A DNA stretch of 19,078 nucleotides from Candidatus Sediminicultor sextus. Lineage in GTDB: Bacteria; Atribacterota; Phoenicimicrobiia; Phoenicimicrobiales; Phoenicimicrobiaceae. The stretch is from the NCBI GenBank assembly GCA_014894735.1, contig JADBKX010000061.1, forward strand, positions 1 through 19,078, given 5' to 3'. The first letter of the stretch is position 1, and every line of letters begins with the position of its first letter. Both the position numbers and the translations under genes were made by a program. The notes beneath the pieces are model-generated. The model was not told the DNA's origin and searched no databases. It saw nothing but the letters and a program-made list of their open reading frames with translations. Shown in pieces: positions 1 through 7,528 of this stretch.

Positions 1-97
1 GTAAGTATGAATAGCAAATATTTGGGCTCTTAAAAGTGATGAAGTAAAAAGAATAGAATATACAATTTATTTTTTGTTGATTTGGAGAAAAGTAAAA

Positions 98-1183
98 ATG
101 ATAAAACCCGATAAGTATTTACCAAAATATTATCAACTAAAAGAATACCTAAAGCAGATGATTCAAAATGGAGAGATTATTCCGGCGCAAAAGCTGCCTT
201 CAGAAAGTGACCTTGTTCGTCAGTTTAAAATAAGCAGACATACGGTTCGCCATTCTTTTAGTGAGTTAGAAAATGAAGGATGGTTATATAGAGAACAGGG
301 GAAAGGTACATTTTGCGCTTACAGAGGAAGTAAAAAAGAGCAGAAAATAGCTGTTCTAACCACCTATATTTCTAACTATATTTTTCCCTCTATTATGAGA
401 GGTATTGAGGAAACATTGTGTGAATCAGGTTTTTCCTTTAGTATTGCCAGCACAGGCAATAATAAACACAAAGAAGAAGAATGTATGAAAAGATTCTTAG
501 AACAAGATATATCTGGTATAATTGTGGAACCGACAAAAAGTGCTAAACCAAATATCAACAAAAAATACTTTCAGGAACTAGATAAACGCCATATCCCATA
601 TCTACTATTACATGCCACCTATCCTGATTTAGATTCTGCCTATGTAATTATGGATGACGAAAAAGGTGGCTTTATTGCTGCACAATATTTATTAAAGCTA
701 GGTCATAAAGATATAGCTGGAATATTTTTATCTGATGATTTACAAGGTATAAGACGACAGGCCGGTTTTTTGTCTGCTTTAAAGAAATATAATGTTACTG
801 TAAATAATGAATTTTTAGGTAATTATAAAACTGAGCAGATGTTTTCTTTCCCATACAATTTTACTATAAACTTGTTGAAAAAGAAAAATCGACCAACTGC
901 TATTGTTTGTTATAATGACCAAATAGCTATTCAGGTTATGGAGGCTATTCGTCGTAGTAACTTAAAGATTCCCCAGGATATTTCATTGGTAGGATACGAC
1001 AATTCAAATTTAGCAGTTGCTACTGAGGTAAAATTAACCACTATTAAGCATCCAAAAGAAGAGATGGGCAAACGGGTAGCACACATGATAATAGATATGA
1101 TTAATGGAGAGGTAAAAAAGCCGTACTTTGTGTATGAGCCGGAGCTTATTATACGAAGCTCTTGTAAAACATTCCCAAAATAA
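98..1183 (+). CDS. araR: AraR-type transcriptional repressor (GntR wHTH + PBP1-like ligand domain)
   Basis: Probable arabinose-responsive repressor. Residues about 1-70 form a GntR winged helix-turn-helix (LPSESDL..., ISRHTVRHSFSELENEGW, GKGTF wing). Residues about 80-360 form a LacI/periplasmic-binding-protein-like sensor domain. The segments AVLTTYISNYIFPSIMRGIE, GIIVEPTKSA, CYNDQIA, VGYDNS and EVKLTTIKHP closely match what I remember of Bacillus subtilis AraR, so the call is at subfamily level. AraR proteins release DNA on binding L-arabinose. I place the start at ATG 98 because GGAG at 84-87 sits 10 nt upstream; an in-frame TTG at 74 would put that site inside the gene. The epimerase and kinase genes follow on the same strand, which fits local control of the arabinose block. 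No clear AraR palindrome was found in the flanking DNA. Confidence 0.9.
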   Translation: MIKPDKYLPKYYQLKEYLKQMIQNGEIIPAQKLPSESDLVRQFKISRHTVRHSFSELENEGWLYREQGKGTFCAYRGSKKEQKIAVLTTYISNYIFPSIMRGIEETLCESGFSFSIASTGNNKHKEEECMKRFLEQDISGIIVEPTKSAKPNINKKYFQELDKRHIPYLLLHATYPDLDSAYVIMDDEKGGFIAAQYLLKLGHKDIAGIFLSDDLQGIRRQAGFLSALKKYNVTVNNEFLGNYKTEQMFSFPYNFTINLLKKKNRPTAIVCYNDQIAIQVMEAIRRSNLKIPQDISLVGYDNSNLAVATEVKLTTIKHPKEEMGKRVAHMIIDMINGEVKKPYFVYEPELIIRSSCKTFPK

Positions 1184-1278
1184 GGTAAAATTTGCGGAGA
1201 GTGTCCTCATAAGGGAATGGACTTTGTATTTATGATATTAATGTGTGAGAAAAATTATGTTGGGAGGAAGATGAGAGA

Positions 1279-1920
1279 ATGTTGGAGAATCTGAAAAAGG
1301 AAGTATACCGGGCTCACATAAAACTTTGGGAGAATAGATTAGTTATGTGGACATCCGGGAACGTAAGCGCTCGGGATCCTAAAACTGATCTTGTTGTTAT
1401 CAAACCGAGTGGCGTGTCTTACGACAAATTGTTACCTGACAATTTAGTAGTTGTTGATTTAAATGGCAATATCATAGAAGGAAACCTAAAACCGTCTGTA
1501 GATATGGCAACCCATCTTTACGTTTATAAACATATGCCAGAGGTTATGTCTGTAATCCATACTCATTCTACTTACGCCAGTGCTTTTGCGGCTATAGGTA
1601 AGCCCATTCCGGTTTGCCTTACGGCTATGGCGGATTTCTTCGGTCGTGATATACCTGTAGGAGAACTTGTACTGATAGGAGAAGAAGAAATAGGCAAGGA
1701 AATTGTTAGGAAGATCGGTAACTCAAAAGCTATCATAATGAAAAATCACGGACCTTTTACCATAGGTGCAAGTGTTAATGAGGCTTTACAGGCTGCAATA
1801 TTTTTGGAAGAAACTGCAAAAGTTTTGATTATGTCCAGGATCTTGGGAGAACCACAACCTATCCCAGAATCTATGGTAAAAATACTTCATAAAAACTATA
1901 ACGAAAAATACGGACAATAA
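1279..1920 (+). CDS. araD: L-ribulose-5-phosphate 4-epimerase (class II aldolase family)
   Basis: Cytoplasmic zinc enzyme that should convert L-ribulose-5-phosphate to D-xylulose-5-phosphate, the exit of arabinose catabolism into the pentose phosphate pathway. The class II aldolase/epimerase fold is plain. Zinc ligands are H94 and H96 (HTH) and H157 (KNHGPF); phosphate-binding parts are SGNVS (26-30) and KPSGV (42-46). Three residues favour epimerase over fuculose-phosphate aldolase: D75 in KPSVD where the aldolase has Glu, D119 in MADFFG, and a C-terminal YGQ whose Y211 matches AraD Tyr229. At 213 aa it is slightly shorter than E. coli AraD (231). The start is ATG 1279 with GGGAGG at 1262-1267. 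It is followed 15 nt later by the kinase, with AGGAG just after the stop. An epimerase for another ketopentose phosphate cannot be excluded. Confidence 0.85.
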   Translation: MLENLKKEVYRAHIKLWENRLVMWTSGNVSARDPKTDLVVIKPSGVSYDKLLPDNLVVVDLNGNIIEGNLKPSVDMATHLYVYKHMPEVMSVIHTHSTYASAFAAIGKPIPVCLTAMADFFGRDIPVGELVLIGEEEIGKEIVRKIGNSKAIIMKNHGPFTIGASVNEALQAAIFLEETAKVLIMSRILGEPQPIPESMVKILHKNYNEKYGQ

Positions 1921-1935
1921 AGGAGATAAAATATT

Positions 1936-3477
1936 ATGCGTAATGAATATCTTTTAGGTACAGATATAGGTACACAGGGTACAAAAACGGTACTGGTAAA
2001 TCCTGATGGCAAAATAATCTCTTCTGCATTTTCTGAGTATGATGTAATAAAACCAAAACCTTCCTGGGCAGAACAATGGCCGGATGTATGGGTAAAAGCC
2101 ACCTTTGATACCATTAGAGATACATTAGAGAAATCAAAAGTGAAACCTTCCGATATCGCTGGAATTGCCTTGAGTGGACTTTATGGCGGCTCAGGTATAC
2201 CCCTTGATAAAGATATGAAACCTATAAGACCCTGTCTTATATGGATGGATAGGCGGGCAACGGATGAAGTACAATGGGTAAAGAAAAATGTTGATAAAGA
2301 TAAGATATTTGAAATTACTGGTAATTATGTCGATTCTTACTATGGATTTACCAAGATGATGTGGATTAAGAATAATGAACCGGATAATTGGAAACAGATA
2401 TCCCGGTTTATAACCCCTAAAGATTATGTCATATACCAATTAACCGGAGAAAATATTACAGACTTTTCATCAGCCGGAAACATTGGTGGGGTTTTTGACC
2501 TAAAGAAACGAACTTGGTCAGAGGAGATGTGCAAGGTACTCGGTATACCTATGTCAATGTTACCACAGCAAATTGTAAAATCTGCAGATGTTGTAGGTAA
2601 AATAACCAAAGAAGCCTCTAAATTGTGCGGCTTGCTGGAAGGAACACCGGTGGTAGCCGGAGGTATAGATGCCCCGGTAGCTTCCTTAAGTGCAGGTGTT
2701 TTAGAAGAGAAAAGCCATGTTGCTATGGCAGGAACCTCTATCTGTTGGGGGGTCGTTCATAAAGGACAACATCTGTCTCCTAAATTAGTAAGTTTTCCCT
2801 ATGTGGCATACGATGATGAAATGATATATACTTTTGGCGGAGCGGCAACAGCAGGTGGCATCGTTAGATGGTTTAGGGATCAATTCTGCGTTAAAGAGCG
2901 AGAAGCGGAAAGGGATTTGAATATATCAGCCTATAGACTCTTGGATGAAGAGGTAGAAGATATTCCTCCTGGTTCAGAGGGACTTTTGTTATTACCCTAT
3001 TTTATGGGTGAACGTTCGCCGATATGGGATCCTGATGCGAAAGGAACTATAATAGGTTTGACCTTATACCATACAAGGAAACATGTTTACAGGGCAATTT
3101 TAGAAGGTGTGGCATACTCTTTACGCCACAATATAGAAGCAGGATTAGAAAGTGGGTTAGAGTTGGCAGAAGAATGTATTATGGTAGGAGGGGCAACCAG
3201 ATCTCCATTGTGGATGAAGATGTTTTCAGATGTAACCGGATATCCGATAAAAACTCTCGCACAAAATGTGGAGGCTCCTTATGGAGATGCCTTACTAGCT
3301 GGTGTGGGAACAGGTGTTTTAGATTCCTACGAAAGGATTAAAGATTGGGTACGATTCGACAAAACCATTTATCCTGATAAAAAAGCGAAAAAGATATATG
3401 ATCAGTATTTTATAGAATACAAGAAAGCATACAAGTCTTTGAAGGATATTATGAAAAGGTTAGGTAAAATAAAGTAA
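1936..3477 (+). CDS. FGGY-family pentulose kinase (xylulokinase-like; likely ribulokinase role)
   Basis: ATP-dependent sugar kinase of the ASKHA fold, expected to phosphorylate a ketopentose. The N-terminal phosphate-1 loop is GTDIGTQGTKT (residues 8-18). Sugar-binding strand residues include WAEQWP (44-49) and the IWMDRRA segment (102-108). The catalytic base should be D245 in GGIDAP, followed by the MAGTS nucleotide loop (265-269). The C-terminal domain has LLPYFMGERSP and VGGATRSPLW, then GDALLAG, all typical of FGGY_C. At 513 aa it is shorter than classical AraB (about 560) and reads more like xylulokinase. Placed directly after an AraD-type epimerase and under AraR, L-ribulose is the most economical substrate. 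A non-AraB ribulokinase (AraK) has been described in Clostridium acetobutylicum; this is from memory. D-xylulose kinase remains the main alternative. Confidence 0.8.
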   Translation: MRNEYLLGTDIGTQGTKTVLVNPDGKIISSAFSEYDVIKPKPSWAEQWPDVWVKATFDTIRDTLEKSKVKPSDIAGIALSGLYGGSGIPLDKDMKPIRPCLIWMDRRATDEVQWVKKNVDKDKIFEITGNYVDSYYGFTKMMWIKNNEPDNWKQISRFITPKDYVIYQLTGENITDFSSAGNIGGVFDLKKRTWSEEMCKVLGIPMSMLPQQIVKSADVVGKITKEASKLCGLLEGTPVVAGGIDAPVASLSAGVLEEKSHVAMAGTSICWGVVHKGQHLSPKLVSFPYVAYDDEMIYTFGGAATAGGIVRWFRDQFCVKEREAERDLNISAYRLLDEEVEDIPPGSEGLLLLPYFMGERSPIWDPDAKGTIIGLTLYHTRKHVYRAILEGVAYSLRHNIEAGLESGLELAEECIMVGGATRSPLWMKMFSDVTGYPIKTLAQNVEAPYGDALLAGVGTGVLDSYERIKDWVRFDKTIYPDKKAKKIYDQYFIEYKKAYKSLKDIMKRLGKIK

Positions 3478-3522
3478 AGTTTGAATTTCTGCAGCTGTCT
3501 CCTCTGACAAAGTTAAGTAAAG

Positions 3523-3530
3523 GGAGGTGA
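3523..3530 (+). promoter_or_regulatory. Orphan Shine-Dalgarno-like element in the binding-protein leader
   Basis: GGAGGTGA is an eight-base match to the extended anti-SD complement. It lies about 70 nt upstream of the real start at 3600, which has its own TAAGGAGGT at 3583-3591. No plausible reading frame follows: the overlapping GTG opens only a seven-codon frame, and its spacing is wrong for initiation. It may be an mRNA 5'-stabilising ribosome-parking site, or chance. A similar element precedes the second binding-protein gene at 11991. Confidence 0.35.
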
Positions 3531-3599
3531 AGAAGAATTTAGTTAATTAGAAATTAAGAAGAAAGTTACTATATTAATTTTTTAAGGAGGTTTGTATCT

Positions 3600-4874
3600 A
3601 TGAAAAAGTTATTCACTATTTTTCTTTTTGTGCTTCTTCTTTCTGTAACAGTTAATGCAGCTGCTAACATGGAAATTACTTTCTGGACTCACGAGGACCC
3701 CAATAGAACGGAAATTGAAGATAGATATATTGCTGAATTTGAGCAGGCCAATCCAGGAGTTACCATCAAGAGAGTTACCAGTGGTTCAGGCCAAATTCAG
3801 GAATTGGTTTTGACTGCCTTTGCTGCTAATCAAGGTCCGGATATCTTCAATATGTCGATTGAAGATGAATATGCCTATATAGCCAATGAGCGTCTTGCTC
3901 CCCTCGATTTTCAGGCGGCAGGTTATCCCAGTCTGCAGGCAGTTTACGATGCTTATATCCCCGGGGTGTTAGATCCGGTAACCTATAAAGGACAGCTTTA
4001 TGGACTGCCATTAGAGTTAACTAATTGGTGTATCTTTATTAATAAAAAAGTATTTAGGGATGCTGGATTAGATCCTGAAAAGGATTATCCCAAAACCTGG
4101 GAAGAAATGGTGGAGGTATCAGATAAGTTATGTATACGTGAAGGTGAAATTCTTAACAGAAGAGGATTTGATTTCAGATACCCCTATTATCTTGTAGCCA
4201 TGGTACCTATGGTTGAACAGCTCGGAGGACAGTTAATTAGCGATGATGGTAAAACTGCTATTGTCAATGACGAAGCCTGGTTAAAATTTCTTAAATTTAT
4301 GCAGGAATGGGGACCCAGCGGCAGAAATCTTGGTTCACCGACTTATACTAATGCCAGGTCACTTTTTAATAAAGATAATAATGATATAGCCATGTGTCAT
4401 ACCGGTCTTTATCAAGAAGGAAGAATCAAGAATGACAATCTCAATTTCTACAATAGTGGAGAATGGATGGTCGTCCCCTTCCCGGTATTTAAAGACGCAG
4501 TAAAAGATGTTTCTGCAGCCTATTATGGACATTATTATATGGTCAATGGTCAGAAACCGAAAGAAAATCAGCAAATGGCCTGGAAATTTGTGGCTTATAT
4601 GCTCAGCCATCCAGAAGAATATCTGACCAAAGTCAATATTGTCCAGCCTACAGTTGAACTTATGAATTCAGAGACCTATAAATCTATGCCTTACTCCGAT
4701 GTGTTTACCAATGATATGGCAAAAGCTCATATCGTATATTATGGAGAGAATAGTGCCAAAATTCAGTCACTCATCAGAGAAGCAGTTGAATCTGTTATGT
4801 TGGCTGGAGTTTCACCGGAAGATGCATTGAAAACATTAAAGAGAAAAGTTCAGGAAGTACTCGACGAAGGATAA
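3600..4874 (+). CDS. Carbohydrate ABC transporter solute-binding protein (family 1, MalE/UgpB-like)
   Basis: Extracytoplasmic sugar-binding component of the importer encoded with the next two genes. A signal peptide occupies about residues 1-22 (MKK, hydrophobic core, then VNAAAN with a likely signal peptidase I site). There is no cysteine at the cleavage region, so this is not a lipoprotein. The mature start MEITFWTHEDPN, then a FEQANPGVTIKRV segment, GPDIFNM and GLPLELTNWCIFINKKVFRDAGLD follow the usual family 1 layout, and 424 aa is normal length. The start is ATG 3600 with a strong TAAGGAGGT at 3583-3591. Position after araR, araD and the kinase suggests arabinose or arabino-oligosaccharide uptake, but ligand specificity cannot be read from the sequence. 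Confidence 0.88.
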   Translation: MKKLFTIFLFVLLLSVTVNAAANMEITFWTHEDPNRTEIEDRYIAEFEQANPGVTIKRVTSGSGQIQELVLTAFAANQGPDIFNMSIEDEYAYIANERLAPLDFQAAGYPSLQAVYDAYIPGVLDPVTYKGQLYGLPLELTNWCIFINKKVFRDAGLDPEKDYPKTWEEMVEVSDKLCIREGEILNRRGFDFRYPYYLVAMVPMVEQLGGQLISDDGKTAIVNDEAWLKFLKFMQEWGPSGRNLGSPTYTNARSLFNKDNNDIAMCHTGLYQEGRIKNDNLNFYNSGEWMVVPFPVFKDAVKDVSAAYYGHYYMVNGQKPKENQQMAWKFVAYMLSHPEEYLTKVNIVQPTVELMNSETYKSMPYSDVFTNDMAKAHIVYYGENSAKIQSLIREAVESVMLAGVSPEDALKTLKRKVQEVLDEG

Positions 4875-4890
4875 TAGTTTTAGTTGAAAC

Positions 4891-4925
4891 CACAGGGCTG
4901 GGTTATTATTTAGCTTAGCCCTGTG
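4891..4925 (+). terminator. Intercistronic hairpin after the sugar-binding-protein gene
   Basis: CACAGGGCT (4891-4899) and AGCCCTGTG (4917-4925) form a perfect nine-pair stem with a 17-nt loop. Only TTTCTC follows, so this is a weak terminator at best. It is more likely a partial terminator or a 3'-end stabiliser that lets the binding protein be made in excess of the permeases. The right arm CTGTG can instead pair with CACAG at 4931-4935, directly before the permease ribosome site. Confidence 0.55.
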
Positions 4926-4949
4926 TTTCTCACAGAAGGAGTATAGTTG

Positions 4950-5861
4950 ATGAGTAGACGGACACCAGGCTATAGCATTGAACGAAAAAAATCCCGTTGG
5001 GGATGGATATTTGTTACTCCTACTCTTATCTTTTTTTTACTCTTTAGCTTCTATCCGATTTTCAATGCCTTTTATACCAGCTTATTTAATAAAAAGCTGT
5101 TATCGTTAAAACCACCTGCTTTTATCGGGCTTGGTAATTATAGTTATCTTCTTAAATCTCCAGATTTCTGGGATTCCATCAGAGCTACCTTAGTTTTTAC
5201 TCTGGGAACTTTTACACCCTTATTAATATTTAGCCTTATATTTGCTATTTTTATAATGTCCAGAAAGAGATTTCAGAATTTTTTCCAGATAGCTTATTAT
5301 TCTCCCGCTGTTTTGTCATCCGTAGTGGCGGCAGTAATCTGGTTATTAATCTTTGACCCCAGGGGGCTGGGTAATCAGTGGCTAAATTTGATGATGAACA
5401 CTCCTGGCATTGACCACAAGTGGCTGGCTAATTCAGTGATGGTTCAAATGTCTACTATGCTGGTTTATTTTTGGAAATATGTGGGGTACTTTACTATAAT
5501 TTTTATTGTAGGATTGGCATCGATTCCTCAAAGTATCTATGAAGCTGCCAAAATAGATGGAGCAAATGATTGGAAAAATTTTTGGTATATTACTCTTCCG
5601 CTTTTGAAGCCAACCACTATTTTAGTTTCTATTATTTCTATGCTTCAGTGTTTGAGAACCTTCAGTACTCAGTATTTATTTACTCAAGGAGGAGCACCGT
5701 TAGCTCCTATAAATGTAATAACTTTAAATATTTATCATACTGCCATAAGAGATCATCAGATTGGCAGAGCAAGTGCTATGAGTATTATTTTATTTGTTAT
5801 TATGATGTTATTTACCTGGGTGCAATTTAAATCTTCCCGGGCTGATGAAATTAGTTATTAA
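4950..5861 (+). CDS. Sugar ABC transporter permease (MalF/UgpA-like)
   Basis: Inner-membrane permease, first of the pair. Several hydrophobic helices are visible, starting with WGWIFVTPTLIFFLLFSFYP near the N-terminus. The family phrase FNAFYTSLFNK follows the first helix. The cytoplasmic ATPase-docking EAA loop is EAAKIDGANDWKNFWYITLP, about 100 residues from the C-terminus. I take ATG 4950 as the start, giving MSRRTPGY, because AAGGAG at 4936-4941 is 8 nt upstream; TTG 4947 is in frame but less likely. The second permease follows after 14 nt. No ATPase gene belongs to this cluster, so the complex probably borrows a MsmK/UgpC-type ATPase encoded elsewhere. Confidence 0.9.
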   Translation: MSRRTPGYSIERKKSRWGWIFVTPTLIFFLLFSFYPIFNAFYTSLFNKKLLSLKPPAFIGLGNYSYLLKSPDFWDSIRATLVFTLGTFTPLLIFSLIFAIFIMSRKRFQNFFQIAYYSPAVLSSVVAAVIWLLIFDPRGLGNQWLNLMMNTPGIDHKWLANSVMVQMSTMLVYFWKYVGYFTIIFIVGLASIPQSIYEAAKIDGANDWKNFWYITLPLLKPTTILVSIISMLQCLRTFSTQYLFTQGGAPLAPINVITLNIYHTAIRDHQIGRASAMSIILFVIMMLFTWVQFKSSRADEISY

Positions 5862-5875
5862 GGAGAAAATTTATT

Positions 5876-6751
5876 ATGGACTATGACCTGACTATAAAAA
5901 AGAATAGGATTTTTAATCAATCCTTAATAATAGATATATTTATTTGGGCGTTTCTCATCCTGGCGGCTCTGTTTATTCTTGCTCCTACCATATTTATGTT
6001 TACTGCCTCTCTAATGCCGGCAAACGATATTTTAAAAATGCCTTATCGATGGATTCCGAAGGGTTTTTATTGGCGGAATTATTGGCAGGGGATAAGGGGT
6101 AATGATGGGAGTTTTATCTATATCAGAAATATTTTAAATTCCTTAATAGTAGCTTCAGTAGTATCTGCTACTACGGTAATTTTATCAGCCCTGGCCGGAT
6201 TTGGTCTGGCCAAATATTATTTCAAAGGTAGAAATCTTGTCTTTATGATGATTATGGCCACCATGATGATACCTTTTGAGGCTATAATGATCCCCCTTTA
6301 TCTGGTCACTACTAAATTAGGAATTCAGGATTCTTATGCTGGATTGATAGCTCCTTTTTTAGTCAATGCATTTGGCGTATTTTTAATGAGGCAATATTTT
6401 ATTACTTTCCCTGATGAAATATTGGATGCGGCCAGGATAGATGGAGCGAGCGAACTGATGATTTTCAGAACAATTATTTTACCGAATAGTATTCCAGCTG
6501 TGGCAACTCTGGCCATTCTTACTTTTAAAGCTCAATGGGATAATTTATTATGGCCCTTGCTGGTGGTGCAGAGTGAAGAGATGAAAACCATACCTTTATA
6601 TATTGTTAAATTTATGTCGGAAAAACATACTGATGAGGGGGCAATGATGGCAGTTGCTGCCATAGCGAGTATTCCGATACTGATGGTATTTTTTAAACTA
6701 TCTAAATATTTCCTGGGTGGCGCAGCCCTGTATTCATCAAGGAAAGGATAA
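5876..6751 (+). CDS. Sugar ABC transporter permease (MalG/UgpE-like)
   Basis: Second inner-membrane permease of the carbohydrate importer. After a cytoplasmic N-terminus it has a first helix (IFIWAFLILAALFILAPTIF), then the typical phrase TASLMPANDILKMPYRWIPKGF...NYW. The EAA loop is DAARIDGASELMIFRTIILP, about 95 residues from the C-terminus. Length (291 aa) is normal. AAGGAG at 5861-5866 overlaps the stop of the preceding permease and gives good spacing to ATG 5876, so the two subunits are probably translationally coupled. The protein ends in LGGAALYSSRKG, close to the typical MalG-family C-terminus. Confidence 0.9.
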   Translation: MDYDLTIKKNRIFNQSLIIDIFIWAFLILAALFILAPTIFMFTASLMPANDILKMPYRWIPKGFYWRNYWQGIRGNDGSFIYIRNILNSLIVASVVSATTVILSALAGFGLAKYYFKGRNLVFMMIMATMMIPFEAIMIPLYLVTTKLGIQDSYAGLIAPFLVNAFGVFLMRQYFITFPDEILDAARIDGASELMIFRTIILPNSIPAVATLAILTFKAQWDNLLWPLLVVQSEEMKTIPLYIVKFMSEKHTDEGAMMAVAAIASIPILMVFFKLSKYFLGGAALYSSRKG

Positions 6752-6762
6752 TCAAGATAATT

Positions 6763-7344
6763 ATGAAGACACTTTATATTTTTGATATGGGCGGTGTTCT
6801 ATGTTGTGACTTTAATAATATTCCTGTTATAAGCGCTTACCTGGGAATTACTGAAGAAAATTTCTTTGTTTGTGCTGGTGAAAATTTTAGAGAACTTCTT
6901 AATGGGAAGATTAACAGTAACGAATTTTGGGTAAGATTTTCTTTAAGATATGGTAAGAAAGTAAAAGAAGAATTATTTGGTAAATTTTTTAACCCGGGAA
7001 TAATCCAAAGAACAAAGAATATAATAGAAGAGCTAAGAAATAATTCAAGAGTTGTTTGTGGCACCAACACTATTGATTCGCATTATTACTATCTTTTAAA
7101 TCAAGGTAGTTACGATATCTTCGATGAGGTTTATGCCTCTAACTTAATGGGCATATCCAAACCTGACCCGGATTTTTACTGGCATATTTTAAGGAAGGAG
7201 GGGATTAAGCCCGAAAACACAGTCTTTGTGGATGATATCGAAGAGAATATCATTTCTGCTCAAAAAATCGGTATCAACTCTATCCTTTTTACCGATGCCG
7301 ATTCTTTAAAACGGCAAATAAAAACATTAAGCCTTTACGAGTGA
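6763..7344 (+). CDS. HAD-superfamily phosphatase, YihX-like
   Basis: Predicted cytoplasmic sugar-phosphate phosphatase of HAD subfamily IA. Motif I is FDMGGVL with nucleophile D8. The usual second aspartate is glycine (G10), as in the FDLGNV motif of E. coli YihX, an alpha-D-glucose-1-phosphate phosphatase. Motif II is CGTNT (T101), motif III is ISKPDPDFY (K133), and motif IV is FVDDIEENI (D157, D158). A short helical cap lies at about residues 20-80, so the protein is a compact 193 aa. It starts 11 nt after the permease stop with only a poor ribosome site of its own (AAGGA within the end of the previous gene), suggesting translational coupling to the sugar importer. The phosphatase substrate is unknown. 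It is the last gene of the pentose block. Confidence 0.78.
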   Translation: MKTLYIFDMGGVLCCDFNNIPVISAYLGITEENFFVCAGENFRELLNGKINSNEFWVRFSLRYGKKVKEELFGKFFNPGIIQRTKNIIEELRNNSRVVCGTNTIDSHYYYLLNQGSYDIFDEVYASNLMGISKPDPDFYWHILRKEGIKPENTVFVDDIEENIISAQKIGINSILFTDADSLKRQIKTLSLYE

Positions 7345-7384
7345 TTATAAGATAGAGACACAGAATTAAAAATAATATTATTGT

Positions 7385-7406
7385 GATTGTAGGAAGTATA
7401 ACAATC
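7385..7406 (+). repeat. Short inverted repeat in the gap between the two gene blocks
   Basis: GATTGT (7385-7390) and ACAATC (7401-7406) form six-base arms around a 10-nt spacer. It is not GC-rich and has no T-run, so it is not a terminator. It lies in the 184-base gap that separates the sugar block from the ureide block, where a promoter for the latter would be expected, so it could be an operator. In AT-rich DNA a chance origin is quite possible. Confidence 0.3.
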
Positions 7407-7411
7407 CCAAT

Positions 7412-7441
7412 TTTACATTCCTTAATTTCAAAGTTTATTTT
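7412..7441 (+). promoter_or_regulatory. Candidate sigma70-type promoter for the ureide operon
   Basis: TTTACA (7412-7417, five of six to the -35 consensus) and TATTTT (7436-7441, four of six to -10) are 18 nt apart, about 90 nt upstream of the amidohydrolase start. This is the longest gene-free stretch of the window and the boundary between two functional blocks, so a promoter is expected here. The match is modest and AT-rich sequence yields many such hits. Confidence 0.22.
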
Positions 7442-7528
7442 ATATATTTTTGTGAAATGGCTGTAAACCTTACCTATTAAAAAGTTAATGAAAACTACTA
7501 CTAAATGGGTAAAGAAAGAGGAGATAAT

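Noticed and set aside
1..97. Possible promoter or end of an upstream gene before araR
   Set aside because: No convincing -35/-10 pair and no recognisable coding remnant; only the araR ribosome site at 84-87 is supported.
1201..1240. Possible AraR operator or promoter upstream of araD (GTCC...GGAC, and a TTTGTA half site near 1223)
   Set aside because: Arms are only four bases, the matching TACAAA half is missing, and no -35 element is properly spaced.
5570..5830. 86-codon + strand frame inside the MalF-like permease
   Set aside because: Shadow frame over the EAA-loop region; composition (Tyr/Ser/Phe-rich) is an artefact of AT-rich membrane-protein coding.
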